DNA of 64,000 nt, from NCBI GenBank assembly GCA_017936665.1, contig JAGBFB010000010.1, positions 1-64,000 on the forward strand. The letters run 5' to 3'. Every line of letters begins with the position of its first letter. Position 1 is the stretch's first letter. The notes beneath the pieces are model-generated. The model saw only the letters and a list, made by a program, of their open reading frames with translations, ran no database searches and had not been told where the DNA came from. The stretch is from Spirochaetaceae bacterium. GTDB lineage: Bacteria; Spirochaetota; Spirochaetia; Treponematales; Treponemataceae. This document shows positions 35,950 through 45,809 of the stretch, in pieces. A program made the position numbers and the translations under genes.

Positions 35950-37107
35950 ATGTGTGCCTCTAGTAAAAAAGAAATATTACAATTACCTTTGAAAGTTATT
36001 CTTACAGAAGAAGGGGTTTCTCAATTTATTCGCCAAAAAAAGCGATTGTTGCGTTTTAAACTAGCAGACAATGTTGAAGAGTCTGGTATTAAGTTTACAG
36101 AATTTACCCCATCATCTTTGCAACAAATGATGCATCTTGATTATGTTTCAAAACTAGAAATTTCTATGCCAGAATTTGGTTCTTCTCGACAAGAAATTAT
36201 GGATTTGTCAAAATTGATTGTTTTTTCAGTTTTATACAAACAGTTTGATAGACAAATTCTTACAGCCTTGTTAGAAACAAATTGTATTAGACATCACAAT
36301 AGAGCAAATCCTGCCCAGTTATTAGATGAAAAAACTCAAATTCCTGATAATATTTTGCGTTCAAGAATGGTAGGAAAAGCTGCTGTAATAAATCAAGCTA
36401 GAGAGAAAATCCTTGAGCCAATTTGGGATTCAATCGTAAATAATGATGAACTTTCTCCAGAAGAAAAAAATATTAACTTGTTGATGGCTGAAAAATTTTT
36501 GAATCGGCTTAGTTTGTTCAACTGGTATATTATTGTAAAATTTTTCAAAACTGATGGATTTGACGAAATGCTAAGTAGTATTCGTTCTACTTTGCATGAT
36601 TTTATGGATAAGAGTAAAATTGCTGAGTACATTTCTTTGATGGTTATGGAATTGGCACTTAATAGTGAAAATACAAACATGAAAAAAGTTGCTCGTGTTC
36701 TTTATCGAGGTTTAGACGATGTTGATACTCTAATTTTTGACCCAGATATTCGTTCTAAAATCATTCAAGAACTTGAAAAGAAACATGAATTTGTATTTAT
36801 TTCTTGGAAATTAGGTGGTGGTTCAACTTCTATCGGTAAGCAAGGTCGATTACAAATTACTCTTTATAATAAAAATGATGAATTCCAAGAATTCAAAGAA
36901 AATGTAGAAGGTAAAAAATCTGCAAACTTAAATAAAAAATCTCTTATTGACTTCTACAGGGAAGGACAAGAAGGTGCTGATTTAGGTTTGTATTATTTAT
37001 CCTATCTTGATGAAGCTTGTAAAAAAGAAAACGTTAAATTTGAATCTTTGGTAAATCAGTTTGCTTCTAATGACTTAACCGTTATTAGTTTAACTTTCAA
37101 TTTCTAA
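35950..37107 (+). CDS. Uncharacterised protein with possible histidine-kinase-type ATPase fold
   Basis: The 385-residue soluble protein starts at an ATG preceded by AGGAGAAGG. The N-terminal half is helical with no recognised family. In the C-terminal half, ISLMVMELALNSENTNMKKV resembles the N-box of GHKL ATPases (E-L-x-x-N-A). The strand pair FVFISWKLGGG and RLQITLYN, then ADLGLYYLSYLDEACKK (like G-L-G-L-Y-I-V), and the closing LTVISLTFNF continue that fold. The phosphate-binding D-x-G-x-G is not clear. It may be a regulator of the slr1659 or anti-sigma type; this is inference. A short lipoprotein gene follows after 2 bases. Confidence 0.5.
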   Translation: MCASSKKEILQLPLKVILTEEGVSQFIRQKKRLLRFKLADNVEESGIKFTEFTPSSLQQMMHLDYVSKLEISMPEFGSSRQEIMDLSKLIVFSVLYKQFDRQILTALLETNCIRHHNRANPAQLLDEKTQIPDNILRSRMVGKAAVINQAREKILEPIWDSIVNNDELSPEEKNINLLMAEKFLNRLSLFNWYIIVKFFKTDGFDEMLSSIRSTLHDFMDKSKIAEYISLMVMELALNSENTNMKKVARVLYRGLDDVDTLIFDPDIRSKIIQELEKKHEFVFISWKLGGGSTSIGKQGRLQITLYNKNDEFQEFKENVEGKKSANLNKKSLIDFYREGQEGADLGLYYLSYLDEACKKENVKFESLVNQFASNDLTVISLTFNF

Positions 37108-37109
37108 AA

Positions 37110-37790
37110 ATGAAGAACAAAGATTTATTTTTTATGCATAAACAAATATTTTTTTTATTTTTATCTCTTTTTTTTGTATTTTGCTTTTCTTGTTCTGATT
37201 CTTCTCCTCAGATTTCTGGAATTTTCAAAACTTTAATTTATGAATTTAATTCAGAAGATGAAAAAGCAAATATTAGACTTTCTGTGTTTTTAACACCTTC
37301 ACAAGATGTTCGTCGTTCAAAATCAATGGAAGTAACTCATCACGATTCACAATTTGTTTGGAAAATTAATACGCCTCAAGTATATGCTCATGATAACAAA
37401 AATTACATAGGACATTCTTCTTTAATTGTTCCAGAAAATTTTATTTTTCCTGAAGGATTGTTTGAAGTTGCATATTATGATGTAGCTGATAGGAAAATTA
37501 CTGAAAATATAAACGTTACTCCATTAAAATCAATGATGGAAACTGAAGAAGGTTTTGTAAAAGCATCTGATGTTCGTTCTAAAAAAGCTGGAACGGAATG
37601 TACACAGAAAAAAATTATTATTTGTGATGAAATTGGCAAAGAAATATTTTTTGGATTTTATTCATCTAAGTTAGACACCAATGATAAAATTTTAAAACTG
37701 TTTCCTGATGCTGTAACAAAAAGAATTTATTATTGTAATCAAAATAATTCTGTAGGAATTTTATTACCAACAGAAAATATAAAAAATTAA
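37110..37790 (+). CDS. Putative lipoprotein of unknown function
   Basis: The 226-residue product has a hydrophobic N-terminus ending FSCSDSS, where Cys lies in a plausible spirochaetal lipobox (CFSC). The mature part is a small beta-rich domain (for example GHSSLIVPENFIFPEGLFEV) with no recognised family. The annotated ATG at 37110 lies 2 bases after the preceding stop; an internal ATG at 37134 is also possible. trmB follows after 15 bases, so it sits in an operon with unrelated functions. Confidence 0.62.
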   Translation: MKNKDLFFMHKQIFFLFLSLFFVFCFSCSDSSPQISGIFKTLIYEFNSEDEKANIRLSVFLTPSQDVRRSKSMEVTHHDSQFVWKINTPQVYAHDNKNYIGHSSLIVPENFIFPEGLFEVAYYDVADRKITENINVTPLKSMMETEEGFVKASDVRSKKAGTECTQKKIIICDEIGKEIFFGFYSSKLDTNDKILKLFPDAVTKRIYYCNQNNSVGILLPTENIKN

Positions 37791-37805
37791 TTTATAGGAA
37801 AATTT

Positions 37806-38489
37806 ATGGATAATCCCATACGTAGAGAAATTAAAACTTTTGTATTAAGAGCTTCTCGAATGACTGATAGTCAAAAACGAGATTACGAAACTTTAAGTAC
37901 ACGGTGGTGTATTCCTTTTGAAAAAAAGCCATTAAACTTTGCAGACATTTTTAATAATTCAAATCCTGTTGTTGTGGAAATTGGTTTTGGAATGGGGGCT
38001 GCAACTGCGATTATTGCTGAACAAAATCCAAATATAAATTATCTTGGTCTTGAAGTTCACACACCTGGTGTTGGTCGTCTTTTAGGAAATATCAGAGATA
38101 AAAATTTACAAAATCTTTTAATTGTAGAACATGATGCCATGGAAGTTTTAGAATATATGATTCCAGATAATTCTGTTTCTGGATTCCATGTTTTTTTTCC
38201 TGATCCTTGGCCAAAGAAAAAACATCATAAGCGAAGATTAATGCAACGTCCTCGCACAAATCTTTTATCAAAAAAACTTTATGAAGGTGGCTATGTTTAC
38301 ATGGCAACAGATTGGGAGCCTTACGCAGAATTTGCTTTGGAAGAACTTTCGCTTACTGAAAATCTAAAAAATAAATATGATGGTTATGCTCCTCATCAAG
38401 ATTGGCGACCTGAAACAAAATTTGAACACAAAGGTTTACTTGCCGAAAGAAAAATTTGTGAATTATTTTTTGAAAAAACTGAAGAATAA
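37806..38489 (+). CDS. trmB: tRNA (guanine-N7-)-methyltransferase
   Basis: TrmB makes m7G46 in tRNA using SAM. The SAM-binding motif [20 protein letters not shown] lies near residue 60, and the family-specific [15 protein letters not shown] block near 135 carries catalytic and tRNA-contacting residues. The final third has the [10 protein letters not shown] motif. The 227-residue length is normal. AGGAAAATTT precedes the ATG. ligA starts 35 bases downstream after its own GGGAG site. Confidence 0.96.
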   Translation: MDNPIRREIKTFVLRASRMTDSQKRDYETLSTRWCIPFEKKPLNFADIFNNSNPVVVEIGFGMGAATAIIAEQNPNINYLGLEVHTPGVGRLLGNIRDKNLQNLLIVEHDAMEVLEYMIPDNSVSGFHVFFPDPWPKKKHHKRRLMQRPRTNLLSKKLYEGGYVYMATDWEPYAEFALEELSLTENLKNKYDGYAPHQDWRPETKFEHKGLLAERKICELFFEKTEE

Positions 38490-38524
38490 ATATATTATAT
38501 TTTAAAGTAAGTGGGAGATTAAAA

Positions 38525-40501
38525 ATGAATAGAATTCAGGAACTAGAAAAATTAATTACAAAGTATCAACATTCTTATTATACAAATGAAGCAGAAATTT
38601 CTGATGAAGAATTTGATATACTTTGGGATGAATTAAAAGTTTTAGATCCTGAAAATCCCATATTAAAAAAAGTTGGTTCAGATATTGAAGAAAATTTTCA
38701 AACAGAAAATTCTTATTCAGGTGGAAATTTTGAAAAAGCAACCCACTTGATTCCAATGGGCAGTCAAGAAAAAGCAGCGGATCCAAATGCATTTTTAGCT
38801 TGGACAAAGAAAGTTAATTTTAAAGAATATCTTGTTGAATATAAATTAGATGGTGCCAGTCTTGAACTTCAATATGAAAATGGAAAGTTTGTAAAAGGTG
38901 TTACTCGTGGCAACGGAATTATTGGTGATGATATTACTGCAAATGTTTTAAAAATGAAAGGTCTTGTAAAAGAATTAAAAATTAAAACAGATGAGTTGTC
39001 ATTATTTGGAGAAGAAGTTTTGCCATTTACAGGTGGAATTCGTGGGGAAGTAATTATGACTCACGAAGTTCATCAAAAATATTTTTCAGATAAAGCAAAT
39101 TGTCGCAATGCTGCAAATGGTCTTATGAAACGAAAAGATGGAGAGGGCAGTGAGCATTTGCAAATTATTTGTTACGATGCTTTTTTTACAGATACATCAA
39201 ATTATGAATATCCATTTAAAGACGAAGTTGAAAAAATGAATTGGCTTGAAAAAATTGGTTTTACAACTTCACCTTTGCAACTTTGTAATTCTCCAGAAGA
39301 AGTGATTGATTATCGAGTTAAGATAATGGAAAATCGAAAATCAATTCCCTACGATATTGACGGACTTGTAATTAAAGGAAAAAAAATTGATTTAATTGAC
39401 GCAAAACGAAATCGGCCTGAAAAACAAATTGCTTTTAAATTTAGTTTAGAAGAAGCAATTAGTGTTTTGCGTGATGTTATCTGGAGTGAAAGTGGTGCAA
39501 CCTATACGCCTATCGGAATTTTTGATACAGTTGAACTTGCTGGAACAAAAGTAAAACGAGCAAGTTTAGTAAATACAAATACAATAAAATCTTTGGATGT
39601 AAAAATTGGTTCTCATGTTGTTGTTACTAAACGTGGCGAAATTATTCCAAAAATTGAACGTGTTATAAAACATGACGAAGAAAAAACTTTAGAAATAGAA
39701 ATTCCTTCAATTTGTTCTGTGTGTGGTTCAAAATTAATTGACGAAGGAACTCGGCTTTATTGTCCAAATAAAACTTGTTCAAAAAAAGTTTATCACCAAA
39801 TTGAAAAATGGATTAATGTTTTAGATATTCGTGATTTTGGAATTGCTCTTTTGAAATGGGTTTTAGATAATAAAAAAATAAATTCTATTTCTGATATTTA
39901 TAAATTAACTGAAGATGATATTATTGAATTTTTCTTGAACGAAGAAAGTTTAGCAAATGCAAAAGAATCTCTTGGTGCAAAAAAAGTTATTGCTTCGATA
40001 AAAAATCATACAGAAATTTCTTTGTCAACTTTTATTGCAGGTTTTGATATTGAAGGAATTGGTGAGTTGTCTGTTGATAAACTTGTTAATGCAGGATTTG
40101 ATTCTATTGAAAAACTTATCAATGCAACAGAAGAAGAACTTGCAAATGTAAATGGATTTGGTGAAATTCTTGCTGCAACTTTTAAACAAGGTTTAAAAGA
40201 AAATTCTGATGAAATGTTGCATTTACTAAATTCAGGAATAATAAAATTAAAATCAAATAAAGATGGAATTTTTGCAGGTCTTACATTTTGTTTTACAGGT
40301 GAACTTTTTACTATGAAAAGAGCCGATGCAGAAAGTTTAGTAAAATCTCTTGGAGGAACTACAAAATCTTCTGTTGTAAAAGATTTGTCTTATCTTGTTA
40401 CCAATGATACAAGTTCTGGCTCTTCAAAAAATAGAAAAGCTCAAGAACTTGGAATTCCTGTTATTGACGAAAAAACTTTTCTCTCTCTTGCAGGAAAATA
40501 G
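38525..40501 (+). CDS. ligA: NAD-dependent DNA ligase LigA
   Basis: LigA joins DNA nicks in replication and repair. The adenylated lysine is Lys107 in EYKLDGASLEL. The NAD-binding domain Ia (YQHSYYTNEAEISDEEFDIL) is at the N-terminus. The zinc site CSVCGSKLIDEG followed by LYCPNKTC is near 400-422, helix-hairpin-helix repeats follow (about 455-575), and a BRCT domain ends the protein (about 585-658). At 658 residues it is full length. Its last 41 bases overlap the convergent M23 peptidase gene on the other strand. Confidence 0.97.
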   Translation: MNRIQELEKLITKYQHSYYTNEAEISDEEFDILWDELKVLDPENPILKKVGSDIEENFQTENSYSGGNFEKATHLIPMGSQEKAADPNAFLAWTKKVNFKEYLVEYKLDGASLELQYENGKFVKGVTRGNGIIGDDITANVLKMKGLVKELKIKTDELSLFGEEVLPFTGGIRGEVIMTHEVHQKYFSDKANCRNAANGLMKRKDGEGSEHLQIICYDAFFTDTSNYEYPFKDEVEKMNWLEKIGFTTSPLQLCNSPEEVIDYRVKIMENRKSIPYDIDGLVIKGKKIDLIDAKRNRPEKQIAFKFSLEEAISVLRDVIWSESGATYTPIGIFDTVELAGTKVKRASLVNTNTIKSLDVKIGSHVVVTKRGEIIPKIERVIKHDEEKTLEIEIPSICSVCGSKLIDEGTRLYCPNKTCSKKVYHQIEKWINVLDIRDFGIALLKWVLDNKKINSISDIYKLTEDDIIEFFLNEESLANAKESLGAKKVIASIKNHTEISLSTFIAGFDIEGIGELSVDKLVNAGFDSIEKLINATEEELANVNGFGEILAATFKQGLKENSDEMLHLLNSGIIKLKSNKDGIFAGLTFCFTGELFTMKRADAESLVKSLGGTTKSSVVKDLSYLVTNDTSSGSSKNRKAQELGIPVIDEKTFLSLAGK

Positions 40502-41495
40502 TTGGATAAGTTGTTACAAAAAAATCTGGATTTATTGCTTCCATATTCAATCTGATTTCCCAATGAAGATGAGGACCTGTAGCAAGTCCCGTTGCACCAG
40601 ATTTTCCTATGAATGAAAGTGTATCTACTTCGTCTCCTGCTTTTACAGAGAGTTCATCCAAGTGATAATACAAACTGTAAAGTCCTGGAAGATGTTCTAT
40701 GCAAATAGACCAACCAGTTGAAATTCTATTTTCTGCCATAACAACTTTTCCAGCACCACAAGAAAAAACTTCAGTTCCAGTTTTTACACCGTAGTCAATT
40801 CCATAATGTAAACTAGTTGAACTTTTTCCGTTTGTGTATTTGTAAGTTCTTCTGTCTGCAAAAAAACTTGTTCGTCTATCACAAACTAAAGGTTCTGAAA
40901 ATTCTGAAAGAACTTCATCTTTGTAAAATGAATAATTGTTTGTATCAAGAATTTTATTTAGACTTTCAATTTGATTCATTCTTTCTTTTGAATAATCATT
41001 TTTTATGTCAGAATTTTTTTGATCTAAAACTAAAACTTCTTCAACAAATTCTTTTGGCATAAATTCAAGAGGAAGTGTAAAGGAATTATTTTCAAATTCG
41101 CCAATGTTATATTCAATTTTTACTTTGTAATTATTTTTTTCAAACCAAGTTGTTGTAGGAACCATTCCCATATAAATTACAGAGTTTCTTTTTTTTGACT
41201 TCATTTCAAAAAGAGTAGAGCTTCTTAAATTTTTATCTGTGTCAGAATTTACAAGACGAATTTTTCCAGAAATAATTTTTTCGTCCTTGGGTAATTTTGA
41301 TAACTTACCTAAAAACTTAAATTGCATTTGTACAAGAATTGGATCTCCTGGACAAAATTCTTTATTGTAAATTAATTTTATTTCGTAATTTTTTCCTTCG
41401 TAAGATGCAGTTGTTGCAAAAGAACAAAAACAAAAAATAAAAGAAAAAATGATTAAAAATAAAATTTTTATTTTAGAAGTTTTTGAATTAAACAA
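40461..41495 (-). CDS. M23-family (LytM-type) peptidase
   Basis: The 344-residue product has a signal peptide (about 1-27), an unknown N-terminal beta domain and a C-terminal M23 domain. The metal-binding motif H-x3-D is present as LHYGIDYG, and the second motif GPHLHWE contains the HxH. These residues are required for peptidoglycan endopeptidase activity, so the enzyme should be active. The start is TTG at 41495 after AGGAG, overlapping the recJ stop by 8 bases. The 3' end overlaps ligA. Confidence 0.9.
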   Translation of the reverse strand: MFNSKTSKIKILFLIIFSFIFCFCSFATTASYEGKNYEIKLIYNKEFCPGDPILVQMQFKFLGKLSKLPKDEKIISGKIRLVNSDTDKNLRSSTLFEMKSKKRNSVIYMGMVPTTTWFEKNNYKVKIEYNIGEFENNSFTLPLEFMPKEFVEEVLVLDQKNSDIKNDYSKERMNQIESLNKILDTNNYSFYKDEVLSEFSEPLVCDRRTSFFADRRTYKYTNGKSSTSLHYGIDYGVKTGTEVFSCGAGKVVMAENRISTGWSICIEHLPGLYSLYYHLDELSVKAGDEVDTLSFIGKSGATGLATGPHLHWEIRLNMEAINPDFFVTTYPTIFLQEREKFFRQ

Positions 41496-43626
41496 TTTTA
41501 TGTTCTCCTGATTTACACAAATCTACAATTGTGAGTTGAGTATTTTCCATTCCATTAAAAATATTTCTTGAAACTTCATAGATAATATCAACTGTATCTC
41601 CAATGTCAAAATCTCGTTTGATTTTTTCACTTGCGTTCCAATAAAGTGCAGGCCATTTTGTTCCACCACAAAGTATTGTAAGTTTCAAATGGGTTTTATC
41701 GGTACCAATTAAATTTGCATCTACTATTTTTACTTTGTCTGTAAAAAAGTTTAATGACGCATTTGATTCACCGTATGGTTCAAATAAGTCTACAATCTTT
41801 AAAATATCAGGAGATAAATAATTATGAGGAAGTTGTGCATCAATGTTTATTATTTCTTCACTGGTTTCTGAAAATTCTATTAAGACTGAAAGTTTTTTTA
41901 GTTTTTCTATAAATGGATTTACATTTTCTTTTGGCAAACTAAATCCCGCTGCAAAATCATGTCCACCGTGATTTATAAAAAATTCGCTACATTGATCAAG
42001 TAATGATGTGATTTTGTATCCTCTAGTTGAACGTGCAGAACCGATAGCACATTCTTCTGTTTCTGTAATTACGATGGCAGGAACATTTAGAATATTCATC
42101 AATCTTGAAGTTACAATTCCTGTAACGCCTCTGTTAATTCTTGAATCATGAACAACAGCAAGATTATTATTGAAATTCTTTAAACTATTAAAACCTGCTT
42201 GTTCACAATAATTCCAAGCTTCAACACCAAGTTTTTTTCTTTCTTGATTTAATTCAATTATTCTTTGTGCAATTTTATCTCGTTCATTTGCATCTTGATT
42301 TATAAAAAGTTCTAAAGCAGTTTGAGGTTCTCCTAATCTTCCTGTTGCATTTAACGCAGGAATTAATCCCCAACTTAAATCTGTGCTTGTAACTTTTTTT
42401 CCGATTAAGTTTAATCTTGCCATAAGTTCAATTAATCCTGGGCGTATTTTTCCTGAATTAATTGAATCTAAACCTTGCTTTATTAAAATTCTATTTTCAT
42501 TTTTTAGTGGCATTATATCTGCAATGGCGGCAATGGCAACAAGTTGTAAATCAAAATTATTTCTTTCATTATTGTTTTTAAAAATTGCTTGTTGAATATA
42601 AGTTATGAAGATATTGAAAAATCCGTCAAGTTCGGTACAAAGGGATTCATCATATTTTCCGATTGTTGAAAGACTTTTTAATCTAAGTAAACTCATATTT
42701 GCAACAGAAGGAATTATTTTTGCAATCTCATCACGGATATCTAGCATATTAAATTCAATTCCGTTTCCAAAAATTGTTGATAATAATTTTGTTTGAACAG
42801 CTTTATCCCATACAAAAATTTGTTGTCCTTGTAAAAATGGAAGAAGTCTTGTTTGTTGAATATTTACAAGTCCAGGAATAATTGTTTCTGTAAGTCTTGC
42901 TTTTTCTGTCATGTTTTGTACTTTGATACATTCTATTATGTAAGCATCTGTAATAGGACGAACATTCATTAAACAAATTTCTTGTTTGTACATACTACAT
43001 CGAGAAAATCGTAAAGCTTGTACAAGTTTGTATGCAACAGCACAACCAGAAATATCCGCAAAAGGATATCCTGAATTTTCAATTTTTGGATTGATAATAA
43101 TTGCAGGACTTGGTAATTCTTGAGGTGGATTATGATGATCTGTTACGATAACATCAATTCCCTTTTCTGCTGCGTATGCAATTTCATCATTGTTTGAAAT
43201 TCCGCAGTCTACTGTGATGATAAGACTTCCGTAATTTTTGGCAAATTCATCAATTACTTCTTTTGAAATTCCGTAGGCTTCATCCCCAGAAGGAAGTTTA
43301 TATTGAACATCAAGTCCTAAATCTTTTAAACATTGATAAAGAATTGTTGTGCTTGTAATTCCGTCAACATCCCTGTCGCCAAAAATTAAAACTTTTTCTT
43401 CTTCATCTTTTGCGTCCAAAATTCTATCAACTGCATCTTCCATATTTTCAAATAAAAATGGATTATGTAGATAGCGTTGATCTTTTTCTGTGTAAAATAA
43501 AATATCTTTTCCGTCAGTAATTCCACGACGAGCAAGAATACTTGCAGTCAATAAATCGCAAGAATATCTTTTACTGATTTCTTGTACAATTTCTTTTGCT
43601 ACATCTTTTTTTTTCCAAATTGACAT
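41488..43626 (-). CDS. recJ: Single-stranded-DNA exonuclease RecJ
   Basis: RecJ is a 5'-3' ssDNA exonuclease in recombination and mismatch repair. DHH-family motifs are visible: FGDRDVDGITS (Asp84, Asp86, Asp88), TVDCGIS and VTDHHNPP (163-168). The DHHA1 signature is at INHGGHDFAAGFSL. The 712-residue length includes an insertion of about 130 residues between the DHH and DHHA1 parts (about 215-340), longer than in many RecJ proteins. It abuts the nucleoside phosphorylase gene with no gap and overlaps the M23 gene by 8 bases. Confidence 0.94.
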   Translation of the reverse strand: MSIWKKKDVAKEIVQEISKRYSCDLLTASILARRGITDGKDILFYTEKDQRYLHNPFLFENMEDAVDRILDAKDEEEKVLIFGDRDVDGITSTTILYQCLKDLGLDVQYKLPSGDEAYGISKEVIDEFAKNYGSLIITVDCGISNNDEIAYAAEKGIDVIVTDHHNPPQELPSPAIIINPKIENSGYPFADISGCAVAYKLVQALRFSRCSMYKQEICLMNVRPITDAYIIECIKVQNMTEKARLTETIIPGLVNIQQTRLLPFLQGQQIFVWDKAVQTKLLSTIFGNGIEFNMLDIRDEIAKIIPSVANMSLLRLKSLSTIGKYDESLCTELDGFFNIFITYIQQAIFKNNNERNNFDLQLVAIAAIADIMPLKNENRILIKQGLDSINSGKIRPGLIELMARLNLIGKKVTSTDLSWGLIPALNATGRLGEPQTALELFINQDANERDKIAQRIIELNQERKKLGVEAWNYCEQAGFNSLKNFNNNLAVVHDSRINRGVTGIVTSRLMNILNVPAIVITETEECAIGSARSTRGYKITSLLDQCSEFFINHGGHDFAAGFSLPKENVNPFIEKLKKLSVLIEFSETSEEIINIDAQLPHNYLSPDILKIVDLFEPYGESNASLNFFTDKVKIVDANLIGTDKTHLKLTILCGGTKWPALYWNASEKIKRDFDIGDTVDIIYEVSRNIFNGMENTQLTIVDLCKSGEHKIV

Positions 43627-44949
43627 TTATATTCCTTTTAAAATTAGAGGTTGTTTTTTTATTTCTTCATTAGAATATGTTATAGCTGAATTTAGTAAAG
43701 GAATTGCATTTTCAAAGCATTCTTCATTTTTACCAAAAACTTCCATAATTGTTTCATCTTTTTTTACAAAGTTTCCTTCTGTTTTGTGCAAAATAAATCC
43801 TGCATCTGCACAAACTTTTTCTGTTGTCACATTTCTTCCAACACCAAGATGAATTCCTGCCAATCCACATTGATAAGCATCAATTTTGATAAAACCATCT
43901 TGACTAGCTTTTATCTTACGATAAAATTGACTTCTTCGGTTGTTTCTTTGTTCTAAAAGTTTTTTTACATTTCCACCTTGAAGTTCCACATTTTTCAAAA
44001 ATAATTCCATTGCTTTGCCAGACTCAACTGCTTTTTTACACATTGCAAGTGCTTCTTCTTTGTTATCAGTTTTTTCTGCCAATAAAATCATTTGAACGGC
44101 TAAAGCGTAGGTTAGTTCCATTACATCTTTTGGACCGATGTTTTCAAGACAATCTAGGGTTTCTTCAATTTCTAAAAAGTTTCCTGTTTTATAGCCAAGT
44201 GGTGTATTCATATTAGTAATTAAAGCAGAGGCTTTTCTTCCCATTTGCTGAGTTGTTTTTACAAGACTTTCTGCTAAAAGTTCTGCATCTTCAGCTGTTT
44301 TCATGAAAGCACCAGTGCCATATTTTACGTCAAATACAAGAGCTTGTGAACCTTCTGCAATTTTTTTAGAAAGGATACTTCCTGTAATTAGCGGAATTGA
44401 TTCAACAGTTGCAGTAACATCTCGCAGTGCGTACAAAAGTCTGTCAGCTGGAACAATTTGTTTTGTCTGACCTGTCATTGCAAATCCAACTTGTTCAATG
44501 ATTGAAGCAAATTTTTCTTTAGAAAGATTTACATTATATCCTTCGATTGATTCTAATTTATCTAAAGTTCCACCTGTATGCCCTAAAGCTCTTCCACTCA
44601 TCATTGGAACTTTTACGCCACAAGCAGCAACAATAGGTGCTAAAGGAAGTGAAATTTTATCTCCAACACCTCCTGTAGAATGTTTGTCTACAAAAGGACC
44701 AGAAAGATTCATTTTTGAAAAATCAATTAAGTCTCCAGAATGTAACATTACTTCTGTTAGGTTGGCTGTTTCAGAAAATGTCATTCCGTTAAAGTAAACT
44801 GCCATAAGCCAAGCAGAAATTTGATATTCAGGAATTTCTCGTGCCACATATCCCTTGATTAAAAATTCAAGTTCTTCTTTTGAAAGTTCTTGTCCTTTAG
44901 GATTTATTACAGTTCCTCTTTTTTTCATGATGATATCAGTAGCACGCAT
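43627..44949 (-). CDS. Pyrimidine-nucleoside/thymidine phosphorylase
   Basis: The enzyme cleaves pyrimidine nucleosides with phosphate for salvage. The family signature SGRALGHTGGTLDKLESIEG is near 118-137, and the phosphate-binding DKHSTGGVGDK near 88-98. From the ATG at 44949, preceded by AGAGG, the product is 440 residues, the usual size; the longer TTG frame from 44964 has no support. Substrate preference (thymidine-only deoA type or broad pdp type) cannot be told by eye. It is first in an operon with recJ and the M23 peptidase. Confidence 0.93.
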   Translation of the reverse strand: MRATDIIMKKRGTVINPKGQELSKEELEFLIKGYVAREIPEYQISAWLMAVYFNGMTFSETANLTEVMLHSGDLIDFSKMNLSGPFVDKHSTGGVGDKISLPLAPIVAACGVKVPMMSGRALGHTGGTLDKLESIEGYNVNLSKEKFASIIEQVGFAMTGQTKQIVPADRLLYALRDVTATVESIPLITGSILSKKIAEGSQALVFDVKYGTGAFMKTAEDAELLAESLVKTTQQMGRKASALITNMNTPLGYKTGNFLEIEETLDCLENIGPKDVMELTYALAVQMILLAEKTDNKEEALAMCKKAVESGKAMELFLKNVELQGGNVKKLLEQRNNRRSQFYRKIKASQDGFIKIDAYQCGLAGIHLGVGRNVTTEKVCADAGFILHKTEGNFVKKDETIMEVFGKNEECFENAIPLLNSAITYSNEEIKKQPLILKGI

Positions 44950-44979
44950 TTTTGCCTCTTTCAAAAATTATTTTACTAT

Positions 44980-45007
44980 ATTATATCACTTTACTTGACA
45001 TAATCAA
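44980..45007 (-). promoter_or_regulatory. Promoter of the nucleoside phosphorylase operon
   Basis: On the minus strand TTGATT (45007-45002) and TATAAT (44985-44980) are 16 bases apart, about 30 bases before the ATG at 44949. It interlocks with the divergent promoter at 44995-45023. Confidence 0.5.
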
Positions 45008-45023
45008 CCTAAATATATAGTCT
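44995..45023 (+). promoter_or_regulatory. Promoter of the DUF554 gene, possibly leaderless
   Basis: A perfect TTGACA (44995-45000) is followed after 17 bases by TAGTCT (45018-45023). The start of transcription would fall at about 45029-45030, the ATG of the gene itself, and no Shine-Dalgarno sequence is present. Confidence 0.45.
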
Positions 45024-45029
45024 TTTTTT

Positions 45030-45800
45030 ATGATTGCTGTTTTCGTAAATTGTATTGCTATAATTTTAGGTTCCATTTTAGGCCTTGCTATTTCAAATAA
45101 AATGACAAAAGAATTAAATGTTACTATTTCTGATGCCGCAGGAATTGTAACTTTAGTTATAGGCTTGCAGATGGCACTAGCTTATAACAACATTATTTAT
45201 GTTATTCTATCTCTTATTATAGGTGGAATTTTAGGAAATTTAGCAGATATTGACGGAAAAATTTTAAAATTTGGTAAATTTTTAGAAAAACATTTTTACC
45301 ACAAGAAAGTTTATCAAGAAACAAAAGAAAATCCAGAGATTAATGAAATTTCAAAACCACTTTCTTCACAAAAAAATTTTGCTTATGCTTTTTTAAACGC
45401 ATCTGTTTTGTTTTGCGTTGGTGCAATGGCAATAATTGGTTCTTTTAAGGCTGGAATTCAAAAAGATTATACGATTATTTTTACAAAATCAGTTCTTGAC
45501 GGTTTTATGGCAATTGGATTTGCTGCTTCTATGGGAGTAGGAACTGCATTTTCTTGTATTGCAATTTTAATTTATCAAGGTGCGTTGACATTACTTTCTT
45601 CTGTTATTGCTCCTTATGTTACAGATGGATTGATTACAGAACTTTCTGCAGCAGGTGGATGTATAATTATGATGATTGGAATAAATCTTTTGGAAATAAA
45701 AAAGATTAAAACAGCAAATTATTTACCTGCAATGATTTTAGTAGTAATTTTTGTTTTAGTAGACCCATATATTCAAAATATTTTTTCTTTTATGAAATAG
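45030..45800 (+). CDS. DUF554-family membrane protein
   Basis: The 256-residue protein has about seven membrane segments and the DUF554 landmarks: an opening GSILGLAISNKM-like segment (CIAIILGSILGLAISNKM), VLFCVGAMAIIGSFKAGIQ, ALTLLSS and SAAGGCIIMMIGINLLEIK near the end. Members are putative transporters of unknown substrate. There is no Shine-Dalgarno sequence before the ATG, consistent with leaderless translation. The M16C peptidase gene follows after 9 bases. Confidence 0.88.
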   Translation: MIAVFVNCIAIILGSILGLAISNKMTKELNVTISDAAGIVTLVIGLQMALAYNNIIYVILSLIIGGILGNLADIDGKILKFGKFLEKHFYHKKVYQETKENPEINEISKPLSSQKNFAYAFLNASVLFCVGAMAIIGSFKAGIQKDYTIIFTKSVLDGFMAIGFAASMGVGTAFSCIAILIYQGALTLLSSVIAPYVTDGLITELSAAGGCIIMMIGINLLEIKKIKTANYLPAMILVVIFVLVDPYIQNIFSFMK

Positions 45801-45809
45801 GAATTGAAC

